A stretch of 64,000 nt of DNA from Heliocidaris erythrogramma (GCA_025617745.1 CM046856.1:35458208-35522207), one strand, 5' to 3'. Counted from the stretch's first letter, positions 14,001-23,053 are shown. Translations and numbers: made by a program. Notes: generated by a model not told the origin, from the sequence alone.

Positions 14001-16040
14001 GAGAATCACAACGCCTTACCCAAAATTGATGATCTCGGTGTCATTTTACTCGGACAAGATTTTTTTTTTCTATCCAATAAAGAGATAACTTATGAAACTG
14101 TGTCAATGCTGTCGTTGAAACTGCAGTGCAGACATATTGATACGACTGTCTCATTTTGCTTGTTGGCTCGCACTTGCGGCGAAAGCAGAAATTCTGACGT
14201 CATTACGAGATTGGCCAATATGACGTCATGCTCCAGTATGGCCAGGAGAGTCGTGCATTGAAACCATAGGAGTATTTTGTGCTACAATTCATCCGAAATA
14301 ATCAATTACAGATTCCTAATACCGAAAATAAGTTAATTTGAAATAAAAACAATATGAAGTAACAAATACGGAAGGAAATTAATAGAAATATTTGCTGATA
14401 TTAATTGCGTTCAGATTGCTTCATGACTTCAACCCTCTCTCCATAGTGGACTCGCCCACGCTACATCATGAATATTCATAGCATATGCTTTGGCTTGTTA
14501 AAAAACATGCTCTTCTTTGATAGGACAGGTACGGTGGGGTTCGAAGAAATGGGCGTGACCAGCCGATTAGGACTGATGTACGATAGTGGAGGCATTCTAT
14601 CATGGCTGTGCTTGCTTCCTTATGGCTTAGTTCCGTGGCAAATGGCGCTGGAAGATGAGGTTGTCAAATCACCATTGATTATATTACAGGGACGTGAAGA
14701 CTTATTTTTGATTGGGTACGGTGGGTGAACTTTCAAATCGTATAGGACATGAAGGGTCCAATGGTGGATAAAGCATCAAAGATTATTCGGGTGAATGTGC
14801 TCTTTGTTTAAATGAGATTTTTTTTGGTGAAATCCCATTGTCTACAACGTTGCACTGTTTGTATCGGACGCTAGGGGGCGTTGGTCAATGAGACAAAACG
14901 TATCAATATGTCTCAGGTGCTTTTTAATTAAAATTGCAATATCTCTTCATAAAATTAATATTTGAAGCCCATATTTTGAATATAGAACAAATGACATGGA
15001 ATCTCTAGCATACAGAGCATTTTTGTGTGTGTTTGATTGGTTCCCTTTAAGGGCTCGTCATTGTCCGATATTGATAACGATAACGAGATTTTTCATTAAA
15101 GGTACACCCTGGGGCTGCCCTACTATTGCAGACACGAGCATATAACCACATATAACCATAATGGGGTGTACCTTTTAATAATTGAAAATCTCGTTACCGT
15201 TATCGTTATAAGACAAAATTAATGTGACCAGCTCTTCAGTTGAAAATCTCTTTATTGTCACCGTTTTCGGACAAATGTGGGCTTTAGTCTTGACAATGCC
15301 GGCTTTTCCTATTCCTCAGCTATTTGGGTGTTTAAGCCTGTTCTCTATCCATTTTTATAAGTACTTCATCCCCTTTACAGCCGTAAATTTTGACTTTGTG
15401 TATTAAAGTATGCGATAAATTACAAAAGAATAATAATTGGAAAGCTTGTGTGGATGTGAAAAGGTTTATAGTTTGCTTTTAAGTAAGTAATAACAACAAT
15501 TTGGTAGCACTTTATTTTTTCGACTTTTGTACCGTTGTACCTGCGTTGAATTCTGAATAGCTCCTTCTGCGACAAAAGCACGATTTTCATGTCGTAATGG
15601 CCGTTGTGGCGTGCGCCTGTAATCCAGCAAACAGTGGAAGTTATAAACTGATTTAGCGGACCCAGGTTCGAGACTGAGTCACGTCTTTCGGATGGTGACG
15701 TTAAAGGTCAGTCCCCAGACGTAAATAATCATATCTGATCAAATTACACACACTCTTACAAAGGAGTTACATAGACAGTACTTACATGATAGCCTATATA
15801 CTAAACCTGTGCAAACTTTTGCGGGAATTATGTGTAAGTCTGCAAAAGTACCTTTAACAGGAAACATTCCTGTGAATAAATATTTACATAATATGCTATC
15901 GATTAACATGTCCCAATTTTTCATCAACTTTGAGGTTCTGGAGGTACCAGTGCAGTGCCCATTGTGATCATAGTGGTACCAACCATGCTGGCTATTGCCT
16001 TAGTGGCTGCTATGCTCATCGTTCTTTGTAAAGTGAAAAT
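330..16040 (+). CDS. HYR-domain single-pass membrane protein, 3' portion of gene (7 exons)
   Basis: Seven exons at 330-572, 967-1239, 2748-2990, 3568-3840, 8227-8469, 11163-11420 and 15935-16040 join in one frame. Six encode HYR (hyalin repeat) domains, immunoglobulin-like beta modules found in hyalin, selectin-family and other adhesion proteins; the seventh encodes a membrane helix. Every HYR exon is phase 1 at both ends, so any A-B pair can be added or lost without shifting the frame. Every A-to-B junction creates a Leu codon and every B-to-A junction an Asp codon, which supports the boundaries. The ectodomain is rich in N-X-S/T sites, as expected for a secreted-side domain. A role in adhesion or recognition is inference. 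The start of the gene lies upstream of the window; the cytoplasmic end is uncertain. Similar proteins in echinoderms form large families, so the exact orthologue cannot be named. Confidence 0.85.
967..1239 (+). CDS. HYR exon B1 (91 codons)
   Basis: Acceptor TTTGGCAG at 966 and donor GTACTG at 1240. It opens with TELPVNCPDL and closes with NKSCTGVYRVEG, giving the two HYR cysteines. The GTHDVVAIIYDDVLN stretch corresponds to the conserved G-x-H/T-x-V core. Four potential N-glycosylation sites (NIS, NVT, NRT, NKS) are present. Joined to A1, the split codon reads Leu. The 394 bp intron between A1 and B1 does not resemble the intron between A2 and B2. Confidence 0.87.
1240..2747 (+). other. Intron between HYR B1 and A2: simple repeats and duplicated tail
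   Basis: No coding exon is recognised here. The part around 1430-1800 is AT-rich and ends in AATAAAATAATGTATTTTG followed by TTGAATTTGAATA, which resembles the 3' end of a LINE, but no protein-coding part is visible. There is a pure C run at about 1871-1890, a (CT)n tract at about 2042-2074, and from 2443 onward the duplicated segment that matches the start of the window. Confidence 0.6.
2443..2990 (+). repeat. Duplication copy 2 (intron plus HYR exon A2)
   Basis: This is the second copy of 1-572, beginning directly after a G run at about 2427-2443. The copies differ mainly in G-run length: copy 1 has long G runs near 110-122 and 209-223 that are short or absent here. The tight match ends at the exon donor, so the duplicated unit covers upstream intron plus exon A only. 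Confidence 0.9.
2748..2990 (+). CDS. HYR exon A2 (81 codons)
   Basis: Acceptor CCTATAG at 2747 and a consensus donor GTAAGT at 2991. Both HYR cysteines and the GYTPVTMFAVDEFNN core are intact. The sequence is the closest relative of A1 in the window and more distant from A3, so A1 and A2 diverged most recently. It is phase 1 at both ends and its join to B2 gives a Leu codon. Confidence 0.88.
3568..3840 (+). CDS. HYR exon B2 (91 codons), first cysteine replaced
   Basis: Acceptor ATATACAG at 3567 and donor GTAATA at 3841. It is clearly related to B1 along its length (TELPVN start, PIGTHDVVAII core, NKTCSGVYRVQG end). Where B1 and B3 read VNCP, this exon reads VNTP: an ACT codon stands in place of TGT. 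The second cysteine is kept, so the usual disulfide cannot form in this domain and one cysteine is unpaired. There is no stop or frameshift, so the exon remains usable. Four N-glycosylation sites are visible. Confidence 0.85.
4080..4620. repeat. Degenerate ~20 bp minisatellite (TGATAAGTGCCC words)
   Basis: More than twenty imperfect copies of a unit like TTTCTGATAAGTGCCCTTT follow one another, with spacing of roughly 17-30 bp. The strand shown is strongly pyrimidine-rich. It begins after a region of G and C runs at 4000-4040. It lies in the large intron between HYR exons B2 and A3. Confidence 0.8.
4965..5462 (+). mobile_element. LINE 3' end (reverse transcriptase C-terminus, 3' UTR, ATTC tail)
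   Basis: From about 4972 the plus strand encodes WNDLPVTIKK and then a basic tail ending in YMLEN and a stop near 5056. The W-N-x-L-P motif followed by F-x-x-x-L is typical of the last residues of the second reading frame of CR1/jockey-type LINEs. An AT-rich 3' untranslated stretch follows, ending in AATAAA and then (ATTC)n at about 5441-5462. The 5' part is truncated or decayed, so this is a dead fragment. Confidence 0.7.
5930..6130. repeat. Degenerate CACAAATGTAAAAA minisatellite
   Basis: About ten imperfect copies of a word like CCACAAATGTAAAAAT are spread over 200 bp, alternating with CATGTCAA spacers. A GT-rich simple repeat follows at about 6170-6210. No coding potential is seen in this part of the HYR gene intron. 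Confidence 0.65.
7140..7440 (+). repeat. Interspersed repeat with GC hairpin, related to 14880-15060
   Basis: The stretch AATTAAAATTGCAATAT, then CATATTTTGAATATA, then GGTACCCTTTAA is shared in order with 14930-15050. Inside is a short perfect hairpin at about 7243-7287, whose stem is CTCGCGCGGAACC and whose loop is about 17 nt. The two copies differ by many substitutions. The superfamily is not recognised. Confidence 0.55.
7955..8165 (+). repeat. Interspersed repeat, related to 30490-30905
   Basis: Shared landmarks are GTTACTGGGGTGCTGTGAGC, an A run with AAGTC, ACACCCCCTCAAAAAA and GGCTCC-AGGGGCCTG. The copy here sits about 60 bp upstream of HYR exon A3. The same words in the same order appear at 30490-30905 in the intron of the four-pass membrane protein gene. 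It looks like a short non-coding dispersed element. Confidence 0.65.
8227..8469 (+). CDS. HYR exon A3 (81 codons)
   Basis: Acceptor TTTCCTATAG at 8226 and consensus donor GTAAGT at 8470. It has the same DTDPPIVTC opening and GYTPVTMFAVD core as A1 and A2 but more changes, for instance LFENMAPCQFHV at the end. Both cysteines are kept. Three N-glycosylation sites (NIT, NGT, NVT) are present. It is separated from B2 by a 4.4 kb intron made mostly of repeats. Confidence 0.88.
8470..9688. other. Intron, nothing coding recognised
   Basis: This is the first part of the intron between A3 and B3. It has an AT-rich stretch, a C run at about 9071-9089 and a more GC-rich piece at 9185-9330 without recognisable function. 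Short open frames on both strands here overlap each other and carry no known motif. Confidence 0.6.
9689..10389. mobile_element. Terminal-inverted-repeat element with internal 106 bp tandem repeat
   Basis: The left end reads ATCATTAATAACTCAAACAT followed by ATCAGATCAGGCCTAGG. The right end, near 10320-10389, is its imperfect reverse complement (CCTATCAGACC-TAGC when reversed). The inverted ends are about 70 bp. Inside, a 106 bp unit beginning TCACATTGTAAATTTG at 9751 is repeated at 9857 almost without change, and a third start is cut off at 9963. No protein is encoded. Related end-like words (TTATTAACGATCAAAAGTGT) occur twice at about 10888-10930, so a second, partial copy may follow. Confidence 0.65.
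10466..10860. other. GC-rich island without recognised function
   Basis: This stretch has markedly more G and C and more CpG than its surroundings and is open in several overlapping frames on both strands. No frame shows a known domain. It is bounded on both sides by TTATTAA-GATCAAAAGTGT-like words, so it may be internal cargo of a non-autonomous transposon rather than an exon. Confidence 0.45.
11163..11420 (+). CDS. HYR exon B3 (86 codons)
   Basis: Acceptor GTCTTTCAG at 11162 and donor GTAATT at 11421. It opens with NELPVNCPNL and ends with NKTCTGFYHVQG, so both cysteines are present. It is five codons shorter than B1 and B2, the gap falling in the first half. Five N-glycosylation sites can be counted. 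Its end joins the transmembrane exon with a Gly codon, so it encodes the membrane-proximal HYR domain. Confidence 0.87.
11421..12697. other. Intron, nothing coding recognised
   Basis: This is the AT-rich first part of the 4.5 kb intron between B3 and the transmembrane exon. No repeat with clear ends and no exon was recognised. The words ATCATCTGCTAGCAATATGT and ATCGTCTGCTAGCAATACAT around 11562-11600 form a short local duplication. Confidence 0.55.
12698..13096. mobile_element. Inverted-repeat element with internal tandem GACGAG/CTCGTC repeats
   Basis: The left end (TTAGTACGGAAGC then TAGTGCCCCCAGAAGACGAG) is mirrored at the right end (CATCTTCTGGGGGCACTTTT then AAGTTTCCGTACGTTAG). Between them is a degenerate tandem array of words such as AGTCGACTTGACGAGATATC and CTCGTCTTCTTGTCTTCTC, unit about 60-70 bp. 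No protein is encoded. The array explains the odd sequence composition here. Confidence 0.65.
13374..13561. mobile_element. 188 bp non-autonomous DNA transposon, TA target duplication
   Basis: The element is flanked by TA on both sides (13372-13373 and 13562-13563). Its ends are inverted: CACTGTAAAAAAAAATGTCT on the left, and ACAGATATTTTTTACAGTG on the right. The inside is built from ATTTTACAG / CTGTAAAAAT words. The CACTGTAAAAA terminus matches that of the larger element at 46237-47187, so they probably used the same kind of transposase. Confidence 0.75.
13592..13650 (+). pseudogene. Decayed partial copy of the HYR-gene transmembrane exon
   Basis: The stretch TTGCCTTAGTGGCTGCTATG, then CTCATCGT and later AAAGTGAAAATGTAA, matches the second half of the exon at 15935-16040, including its donor region. 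About ten bases (TATCAGTTTA) are inserted and the frame runs into a TGA. The upstream half of the membrane helix and the acceptor site are missing, so it cannot replace the real exon. It lies directly against the inverted-repeat element at 13651-14120, which suggests capture or duplication mediated by that element. Confidence 0.75.
13651..14120. mobile_element. Foldback element, ~150 bp arms
   Basis: The left arm starts TTTCAACGACATTGACA and runs to about 13770 (TCATCAATTTGGGGTAAGGC, then GGCTATTTTTATGAGGCAAT). The right arm, about 13955-14120, is its imperfect reverse complement (ATTGTCTCATAAAAATAGCC, then GCCTTACCCAAAATTGATGA, ending GTCGTTGAAA). About 180 bp of unrelated sequence lies between. 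No open frame is supported. Confidence 0.75.
14880..15260. repeat. Mosaic of dispersed repeats (relatives at 7140-7440 and 13228-13370)
   Basis: The first part shares its order of words with 7140-7440. The second part, from about 15057, shares GATAACGATAACGAGATTTT, then GGGGCTGCCCTACTATTGCA-like sequence and ACACGAGCATA, with 13228-13370. It then folds back on itself (GAAAATCTCGTTACCGTTATC at about 15182). These are non-coding repeat copies within the intron before the transmembrane exon. Confidence 0.6.
15605..15735 (+). mobile_element. SINE-like element
   Basis: It starts GTGGCGTGCGCCTGTAATCC, which resembles the beginning of 7SL RNA and 7SL-derived SINEs. About 40 bp later it has a tRNA-type B box (GGTTCGAGACT at 15665-15675) and then CTTTCGGATGGTGACGTTAAA, a phrase like the core of broadly spread animal SINEs. 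No poly-A tail or target duplication could be fixed, so ends and class are uncertain. Confidence 0.5.
15935..16040 (+). CDS. Transmembrane exon of the HYR gene
   Basis: Acceptor ACTTTGAG at 15934 and consensus donor GTAAGT at 16041. With the preceding phase-1 base the exon reads GSGGTSAVPI, then a long apolar stretch of about 25 residues (Ile, Val, Leu and Ala with VPTMLAIALVAAMLIVL near its end), then CKVKM. A short Gly/Ser linker, one membrane helix and basic residues are what is expected just after the last HYR domain of a type I membrane protein. The exon ends in phase 2. Confidence 0.82.
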
Positions 16041-16103
16041 GTAAGTTCTGTTTACAGTTATTATTTTGCAATGAATACAAAGGTTATTATGGCAATTCCA
16101 CAG

Positions 16104-16359
16104 GTTGGTGGACTGGGACTTTAAAGTTTCATTTGGTGTTTCACTTTTAGCTATGGACCATTTTTTGTGCTACATAATTGCAAAAACTTGCGCAAACGTC
16201 CTTAAACCATGTAAACCTATCAGTGATTTACTTCAAGAAAAAAAATATATATATATTTTTGCATTTTTGATTGATATTTTGCCTATAATTTGTGCATTTT
16301 TAGATTGCTTACCTGGAAGTAAAATATCCTATATACAGCTTTTCCAGGATTTATATTAA
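16104..16359 (+). CDS. Possible cytoplasmic terminal exon (weak)
   Basis: An acceptor TTCCACAG at 16103 is followed by a frame that fits phase 2 of the transmembrane exon and stays open to a stop at 16357-16359. The intron would be only 63 bp. The encoded peptide turns into low-complexity, AT-driven and hydrophobic residues after the first 50 codons, which is unlike a normal cytoplasmic tail. It may simply be open by chance; the real next exon may lie further downstream. Confidence 0.2.
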
Positions 16360-16927
16360 AATTAAATTTAAAGGTCCATTGATTACTTTTCATTGAAAAC
16401 TACAAAGAAGAGACTAAGCCTTGCAAGTTAGAATGAAACCAAAGCTGTTGCTATCTCATGGAACGTGAGTGACCAATATTCCTGTGAAATCATGAAGTGT
16501 TCTGCTCAATCTACAATCAAGAAAAACGTTCTGATATTATTTCCATCTTGTCAATCACTACATTCCTGGTCCATACGGTCCGATGTTGATCCTAGTTCAG
16601 GCTTCGCTTATCCATTGGCATAATATGACCTCATAAATCCTTTGTTTTTCCTTCATTCCTATTTAAAGGAAACATGTTGCTGTAGCCGCAGCCAAGTGAC
16701 ATCGAAACATTTGGACCAAGGACGATGTGAACAATAAAAGACGATTGTCCTGGCTGGATGCTCTATCATCAGAGAATACCCTTGTACTTCTAATATTAAA
16801 GACCCCATTGGTCCTATGACACCTTGATCATGGGCGCCCGTAGTCCTATACAGACCCGTCACTGGTCTTAAACACTATTGGTCTTACGAACCATTAGTCC
16901 TATACAGGCTTTGGTCCTAAACACAAT

Positions 16928-17413
16928 TTAGGCCTGTTTACTAATGTATTCAAAATTGTATGCTAATCCCCCACACGCACCGTGCACGACGAGACTCTGG
17001 CAAGCTCAGCAGACTCTGTGTGTGTGTGTGTGTGTGCGCGCGCGCGTGCGTGTGGATGTTTGACTCATTTTACGATTTTTCCCTCTTAAAGTGCTTATGT
17101 AATATATTCTCAAGGCCTAATATCATTCTTTTCCATGCTAATGAGTTTTGTTTTTCTGGATTATGCAGTTTATCCAATACTGTTAATATTGCTCAGAATA
17201 TCCCTTTGACTTTTCTCTACTGGCGGTAGATTATAATATGAATAAATGAACAATGAACCCCCCCCCCCCCCCCCAAGTCTCTACAAATCCCACAGTAACT
17301 CGATTCGTCCATTAACCTTGTACAGCAATGATGTGCGTAGCAGACAACGTGCAGCAGAATTTGCCCGAGTACGCTTGTGGGCGTGGCAATGCAAATATTA
17401 GTAAACAGGCCTA
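16928..17413. mobile_element. Inverted-repeat element, TAGGCCTGTTTACTAA family, copy 1
   Basis: The left end TAGGCCTGTTTACTAATGTA is mirrored by TTAGTAAACAGGCCTA at about 17397-17413. The phrase CTCTGGCAAGCTC just inside the left end also occurs inside the sister copy at 45098-45323. The inside holds a (GT)n/(GC)n tract at about 16997-17052 and a C run at about 17257-17274. No protein is encoded. Confidence 0.65.
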
Positions 17414-17499
17414 TTGGTCCTACACACCCGGACCCTATGTACCATTGGTCCCATGCACCCTATATCCTAGTCCTACACACAATTGGTTCTACACACACT

Positions 17500-18690
17500 T
17501 TGTTCAAAATTCCGAAAATGAAATAGGGTTCATAATTCCGGAAATGAGAAAGGGTTCATAATTCCGCAGGTTCATATTTCCGAAAACGAAACTATAGAAT
17601 CCTGTATCGTTTTCGGAATTACGACCCTTCAGAATAATTAACCTTGTTCCGTTTTCGGAACTTTGACCCTTTCTAATTTTCGGAATGACAAACCCTCTTT
17701 CGTTTTTAGCTCATCCAGCCCGAATGGGCCAGATGAGCTTAATGCCGTGGCGAGGCGTCCGTCGTCCGTCGTCCGTCCACAATATCAAAATGCTTCTTCT
17801 TCGCCATTTCTTACCCGATTTTAATTCCGTTTGCTCTATATGATAGCACTAGGTGGGGGATTCGAAACTTCTACACAGAATTTTGAAACTTATTAAATAT
17901 GCTAATTTATGCGCATTTCTCAAAAATCACAAAAATTGCTTCTCCTTCCTCATTTATTGACCGATTTCAATTTTTTTTTGTTCCATCTGAAAGACTTTCA
18001 TGAGGTTCATTGAACCTCTACACGGAATTTTGAAATTATGCTAATTTATGCGATATTTATTCAAAAATCACAAAAATTGCTTCTTCCTCATTTATTGAGC
18101 GATTTCGATTTTTTTTTCCATCTGAAAGACTTTCATGAGGTTCATTGAACTTCTACTCGGAATTTTGAAATTTTGTCTAGAAAATTATTTATGATAATTT
18201 ATGCGAAATTTATTAAAAAGATCACAAAAATAGCTTATGTACTCTTTATTGTATTACACAATAATGAGTTTTGGCATAGCACCCATCGGTGTGTGTGGAC
18301 GTGGTACTACTCCTGAGTTCTACAGGCTGCAAAAGAGAAGTAGTTCACCTTTTCGGCCCTAGTTTTCAAGGTGAAATGCTGTTACTGATGTAAGAAAATT
18401 GTTGAAAGAAGTCCATTATGTGTATTTTGTTCAAAGTACAAATTGCTTGAATTTCTTTGCTGGATGCCGGATGAGCGCCACATCATTGATGTGCTAGTTC
18501 GGAATTATGAACCTTATTTCATTTTCTGAATTACGAACTTTCGGAATAACGAATCTTCGGGGTAATGCATCAAAAAATTTACTAACACTATTTCATTTTC
18601 GGAATTATGGACCCCATTGTACCGGGAATTTGTGTTTCGAAATTACGAACCTTCGAAAGTATGAACCTTCGGGACAAACGAGTAACCCCG
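17500..18690. repeat. TTCCGAAAATGAAA word arrays flanking a hairpin-headed repeat
   Basis: At 17505-17705 and again at 18495-18680, words like GGTTCATAATTCCGAAAATG and TTTCGGAATTACGAACC recur in both orientations. Between them, 17709-18240 starts TTTTTAGCTCATCCAGCCCG, a short hairpin ending in GATGAGCT, followed by GTCCGTCGTCCGT and three degenerate copies of an about 100 bp unit (TCACAAAAATTGCTTCTTCC). The hairpin-plus-GTCCGTCGTCCGT head is shared with the array at 24249. The outer words also recur at 59505-59775. Confidence 0.65.
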
Positions 18691-19649
18691 ATAGCCCTAC
18701 CGACGAGGATCTGTACACTTTATGCAGTCAATCTACGAGTTTGTATCTCTGGTTTTACATGGGGAGAGAGGGGGGGGGGGGGGTGGCAGATTTTATATTA
18801 CATTTTAACGAGTTAAAAGGTCCCTTGTATGCCTTTAAAAATATATGTATGTATATACATGTATATATATTCCATTGCCCTCTGAAATAATGGACTAAAT
18901 ATTATATTATAGACTTGACATAATTATGTGCAGCAATTTACTTAATATCTTTATCTTTTTGTGCCAAAGAAAATAAATTTATTATTAATTTTGGTCAAAC
19001 TATCATTATGAGTGTTACTTAAAAGCAACATAAAAGACTTTGAGTATAGTGTATATATCTGCAAATTAGTGTGTGGACCTTCTTTTTTTTCCCTTTTCAT
19101 TTTTCTCTAATTTATAAGAAATATTGTGTGGGAGGTGTTTCATGGTTTCCAAAGACATGTTAATGTTCTCGAAGGATCGTAAGCTCGATCTACAAACAAT
19201 CCCAGCACATTTTTTTGTTCTTGCTTTCTTACAATATCTCGCTTGGTCGTAAAAACATTTTATCAAATGATATTATTCAGTGAATCTTAACAAAGTTTAA
19301 CTTAGTTTAAGACATGTTATACAAGCCTAGCTTTTTAGAATGTTTTACTATTTAAAAAAAAAAAAGCAAACAATATCACTAAGTCATATATTTTAATGCA
19401 TATATCATATTGTGAAGTAATACTGATATTCAATAATTATCATTAACTGATATTTCGCGTCAGAAATGTACGTGTATTTATGTTATGCACTATTGTTTGA
19501 ATGTTTATTTGTATAATATGATTATTAGAAAATAGAAAATAAATGAATCTAAATCTTAATCTGACATTCTAAATAAAAAAATAACCAGCGACTTTGAATG
19601 AAAAGGCGGTATGGCCTAGTCTGTACCGGAAATTTACAGCAACAAAAAA

Positions 19650-19681
<32 letters not shown>

Positions 19682-21829
19682 GAAAAAGAAAAGAAAAGAA
19701 AAGAAAAAAAAAAAAAAGAAAAGAAAAAAAGAAAAAAGAAAAATAAAGAAAAAAAAGTGTAGCTCAACTATCATGAAAATTATCATCTTGTATCCATAAC
19801 TGGGTGAAATTCACTTTCAAAACTCAGGATTACTTATATGATTCTAGTGGAGTTATATACGTATGAATATGAAATGAACCAAAATTACACATATCTGACA
19901 CGAGTTTCTAAATATCGAATTCCCTTGTTAATCTCTATTCACTTAATACTCTTATTTATAAACAAAAACAAAAACAAACAACTCCCATGTGCATAAAGAA
20001 ACTTATGTACTTGCAGTGTTGCACACAATAGTCCGTCGACTTGCTCATCATAGATAACAATCAGAGGTGACAATGACAAATTATCCATCTCGTTGAGAGT
20101 GACCTTTTAACGATTGATTTTAAGCTTTGGAGTATCGACATGAATATACATGAAATATTATGTAATACATAACATACATGAGCGATTATGTAACACATAT
20201 TGTTGCTACTTAAACGTAGCACAGTTTTCACCTCGCTGTGGCACTGCTGTTTTCTTATTTATCAGCTCCTACCTGTTCTCTCTTTTTGATTTATCTCTCA
20301 GGTTTTAGGTTTGTTTGGTTTTTTTTTGCTCAGTACTTGATTTAGCTTCCTTAGTTGCAAGCTTATGAACACCTCGAGAAAATTACACAGAGTACATTGT
20401 ACATGAATTTGATTGTTTTCTTAGTGTTAAGATTTATTCAGTACGTGGAAAAAATATCATAGATAAATGTTCAAAGTGTCAAAACTATGTAAATGTTTTG
20501 AACCTCGTTCTTTACTTAGCTTGTGCATTGAAAAAAGTGAGTGTGTTTGATTTGTGTTGGGTGTGACCACGCGCGGGCTTGTATGTGTAAGAGTAATTTT
20601 ATGTAAGTGCAGCGTGGTGTTGTTTCTTTGTATTGCAGTGAAGTGCATTTCAGATAATTGGCTAAATACAAGATGTAATACTGAGACCTGATAATAAGAA
20701 TTCAATTTACAAATTAAGTTGTATTTTTATTTAAAGCGATTCTTTGTAATGTTCTTTTATCTTTAATAAATAAAAGCAACCCCCTCCCCCAAAAAAGATA
20801 AATAAATAAGAAAACATTCTATTTGCAATACCGTTATGAAGTATATCAATGCCGCCAGTGTACCACAAAGTGTTACAATAGCATTCTCAAACCATAACCA
20901 AAACCAATTGCGTGAAAGAAAACGCTTTGTTCTTTTGACACATAATCTATTATAAACTGATTATCAATTTTGACAAAGATGTACAAGTTAATATATCAAA
21001 ATATGATTATATAAAAGGAAAATAAAATGAGGAATATAAATGAATAAGTATACTCATACATGCATCTATGTACAAGACACTATAACATTATAATAATAAC
21101 ATCTTCATTAATTCTGTGTTAGTTGGAGATCTTAATTCATTTCTTCGAATGAAAGTTATAAGGTACATAAGCCTGTATAGGTAAATAAATAAAATCATAA
21201 GCACTGCGGCTGGAAAATGATCCCTGTCCACTTTCCTGCACACAATGGTGCAAATAAACATCGACGATTGTCTTTACAGAGTTCAAAAAACAACATCAAA
21301 TCTCAAGTTCCTTCATGATCTATCCTTTCTTGAAAAGTGAAAACATGTATTTTCTCAAACACTGAATGATTCAAAAACATATTTTTATATAAACAATGTT
21401 TGGCTTTAAGGGGAAAAGAGCATATTTTCCAGATTGTATTTTTATATAAACAATATTTGGCTTTAAGGGGAAAAGAGCATATTTTCCAGATTATATCCGA
21501 CAATATACATTATATACATGTATCTGGCATTTTCGATCCTTAAACGCAATATCTATGCACAGCTGCTGAAAGAGATGAACGAAGCTATTCAAATTTTGAA
21601 GCAGCAATGTGGATTTTTTATATTGCGATTATTACGAGCTACGTCTGTACTATTTTAAATCTTAAAACATTTATTTACAGAATCTAAAGAGTGGAAGACT
21701 ACTATTAATCTTTTAATTCTATAAATCTACAGGCCCATTATTATCCATCCCATTTTACATTGAAGGTTTGCCATTGGGTTTAACGCATCTCTAAAGCCTG
21801 GCTCACGTGAGTCGTCTTTTGCTTACGGT
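18691..21829. other. Intergenic, no gene recognised; simple repeats
   Basis: AT-rich sequence without convincing exons. It holds a G run at about 18770-18783, a poly-A/GAAAA tract at about 19644-19757 and a perfect-looking two-copy tandem at 21381-21494 (unit 57 bp, ATTTTTATATAAACAAT start). Around 19500-19560 an AAATAAATGAATCTAAATC string resembles a LINE tail but nothing else supports one. Confidence 0.6.
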
Positions 21830-22135
21830 TATAGCACGTCATTGACTGCGGTCTTTAGCGCGTCAGAAAGAGTGTTATCGTTTAAAAAGTGATTAGAAAA
21901 TGAACAGTGTGAACAATACTTATAATAACTTATAATCACAGGTTGATTAGCGCAGGTACTGACGCAATTGAAATGACGCCTCATGTGAGCAGGGGAGCGT
22001 TTCATGCAAGGAAGTTGTCGGGTATTTTATCCGACAACTGTTATAAGCTACTGAAATCCTTGCATCTGATTGGCTGAGAGCAAATTTGTCGGATAAAATA
22101 TCTGACAAGCCCTTTCATGAAACGCCCCCCCCCCC
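21830..22135. mobile_element. Foldback repeat pair (TGACGC family plus GGGAGCGTTTCATG family)
   Basis: From 21993 to about 22130 the sequence folds on itself: GGGAGCGTTTCATG at the left and CATGAAACGCCCCCC at the right, with TTGTCGGATAAAATA words paired inside. The central phrase TAAGCTACTGAAATCCTTGC and GATTGGCTGAGAGCAAATTT is found reversed at 57781-57915, so both belong to one family. The part before it (21830-21990, with TGACGCAATTGAAATGACGC) resembles 55495-55920. Confidence 0.7.
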
Positions 22136-22364
22136 CCGGACTTAACATTTACAAAGTACTGCAGCGGCGGATCCAGAATTTTGAAGTGGAGCGTGCATGC
22201 CTCCTATATCCGTTAGAGTCCCATATAAATATAAATAAATAAGTAAAGAAATCAAAATCGGAAGTTCATGTCGTAGCTCCTCATGTGGAGGGACTCTAGT
22301 AGCCGCTAAGTAGTCGCTGTGGCAAGATGCGTCAATGTAACCTACAGGGCAGACATATTATAAT

Positions 22365-22786
22365 ATAGGTTTTCCCGGCCAATTTCATAATTTGGTCACT
22401 CAAATTCTCTTTTCGTTCATTCAGTTTAATACAAATGTCGCCGTCGACGAATTCCGTAATTCAACAATCAGAGCATTCACATTCAATAGCCAGTCAACTA
22501 AATTCACAAACGTGCGTTCAGTTTGCGAAATCATGTTGTTTTTTTTTCATCAGAACATTCAAGTTCACATGGTCGGCTAACAATTTTAACTTGAATGCGC
22601 GTATCTCAAAAACATACTCGCATTTGCAAACTGAGTGCACATACGTAAATTGGTTTTTCTGTCGTTTAATATGAATGCTCTGATTCTTAATTTGAATTAC
22701 GGAATTCGTTCGTTGGCGAAATTAAAATTGATTGCAAGAAAAATGAATTTGAGTGCCAAAATGATGAAATTGGCCGGGAAAACATA
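22365..22786. mobile_element. Inverted-repeat element with ATAGGTTTTCCCGGCCAATT ends
   Basis: The left end ATAGGTTTTCCCGGCCAATT followed by TCATAATTTGG and CACTCAAATTC is mirrored at the right end (GAATTTGAGTGCCAAAATGA then AATTGGCCGGGAAAACAT). The inside is made of GAATTC / ATTCAAATT / CATTCAAGTT words. The frames that are open here translate this repeat and are not genes. The region 29885-31752 carries the same end words and the same inner style. Confidence 0.7.
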
Positions 22787-22949
22787 CAAATCTACAATGC
22801 ACATGACATTCGGCATTCAACATAATGATCCATCAACAAACACAAGCCTATAAACCATATATATATTTACTACAGTGTATTTCTAAAAGATTCAAGCAGA
22901 CCATCAGAGGCTCTAAAATTCCTATGCCATCAGGTTTTATGCTTAAAAC

Positions 22950-23053
22950 ATGTTGAGTATTGTTTTGTTTTTTTTTGTTTTTTTTGTTGTTGGGGGGGGG
23001 GGGTTTGGTTTGTTTAATGTTCAGCCCCCCTCCCCCCCCCCCCCCCCCCCCCA
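22950..23053. repeat. T run, G run and C run cluster
   Basis: A T-rich tract (GTTTTTTTTTGTTTTTTTTG) is followed by a G run near 22990-23002 and two C runs between about 23024 and 23052. Such C/G homopolymers recur throughout the window. This one is about 400 bp beyond the stop codon of the minus-strand gene. Confidence 0.8.

Noticed and set aside
14468..14728. 86-codon open frame before the transmembrane exon
   Set aside because: It is less AT-driven than its neighbours, but it has no HYR motif, no cysteine pattern and no splice phase that fits the HYR gene.
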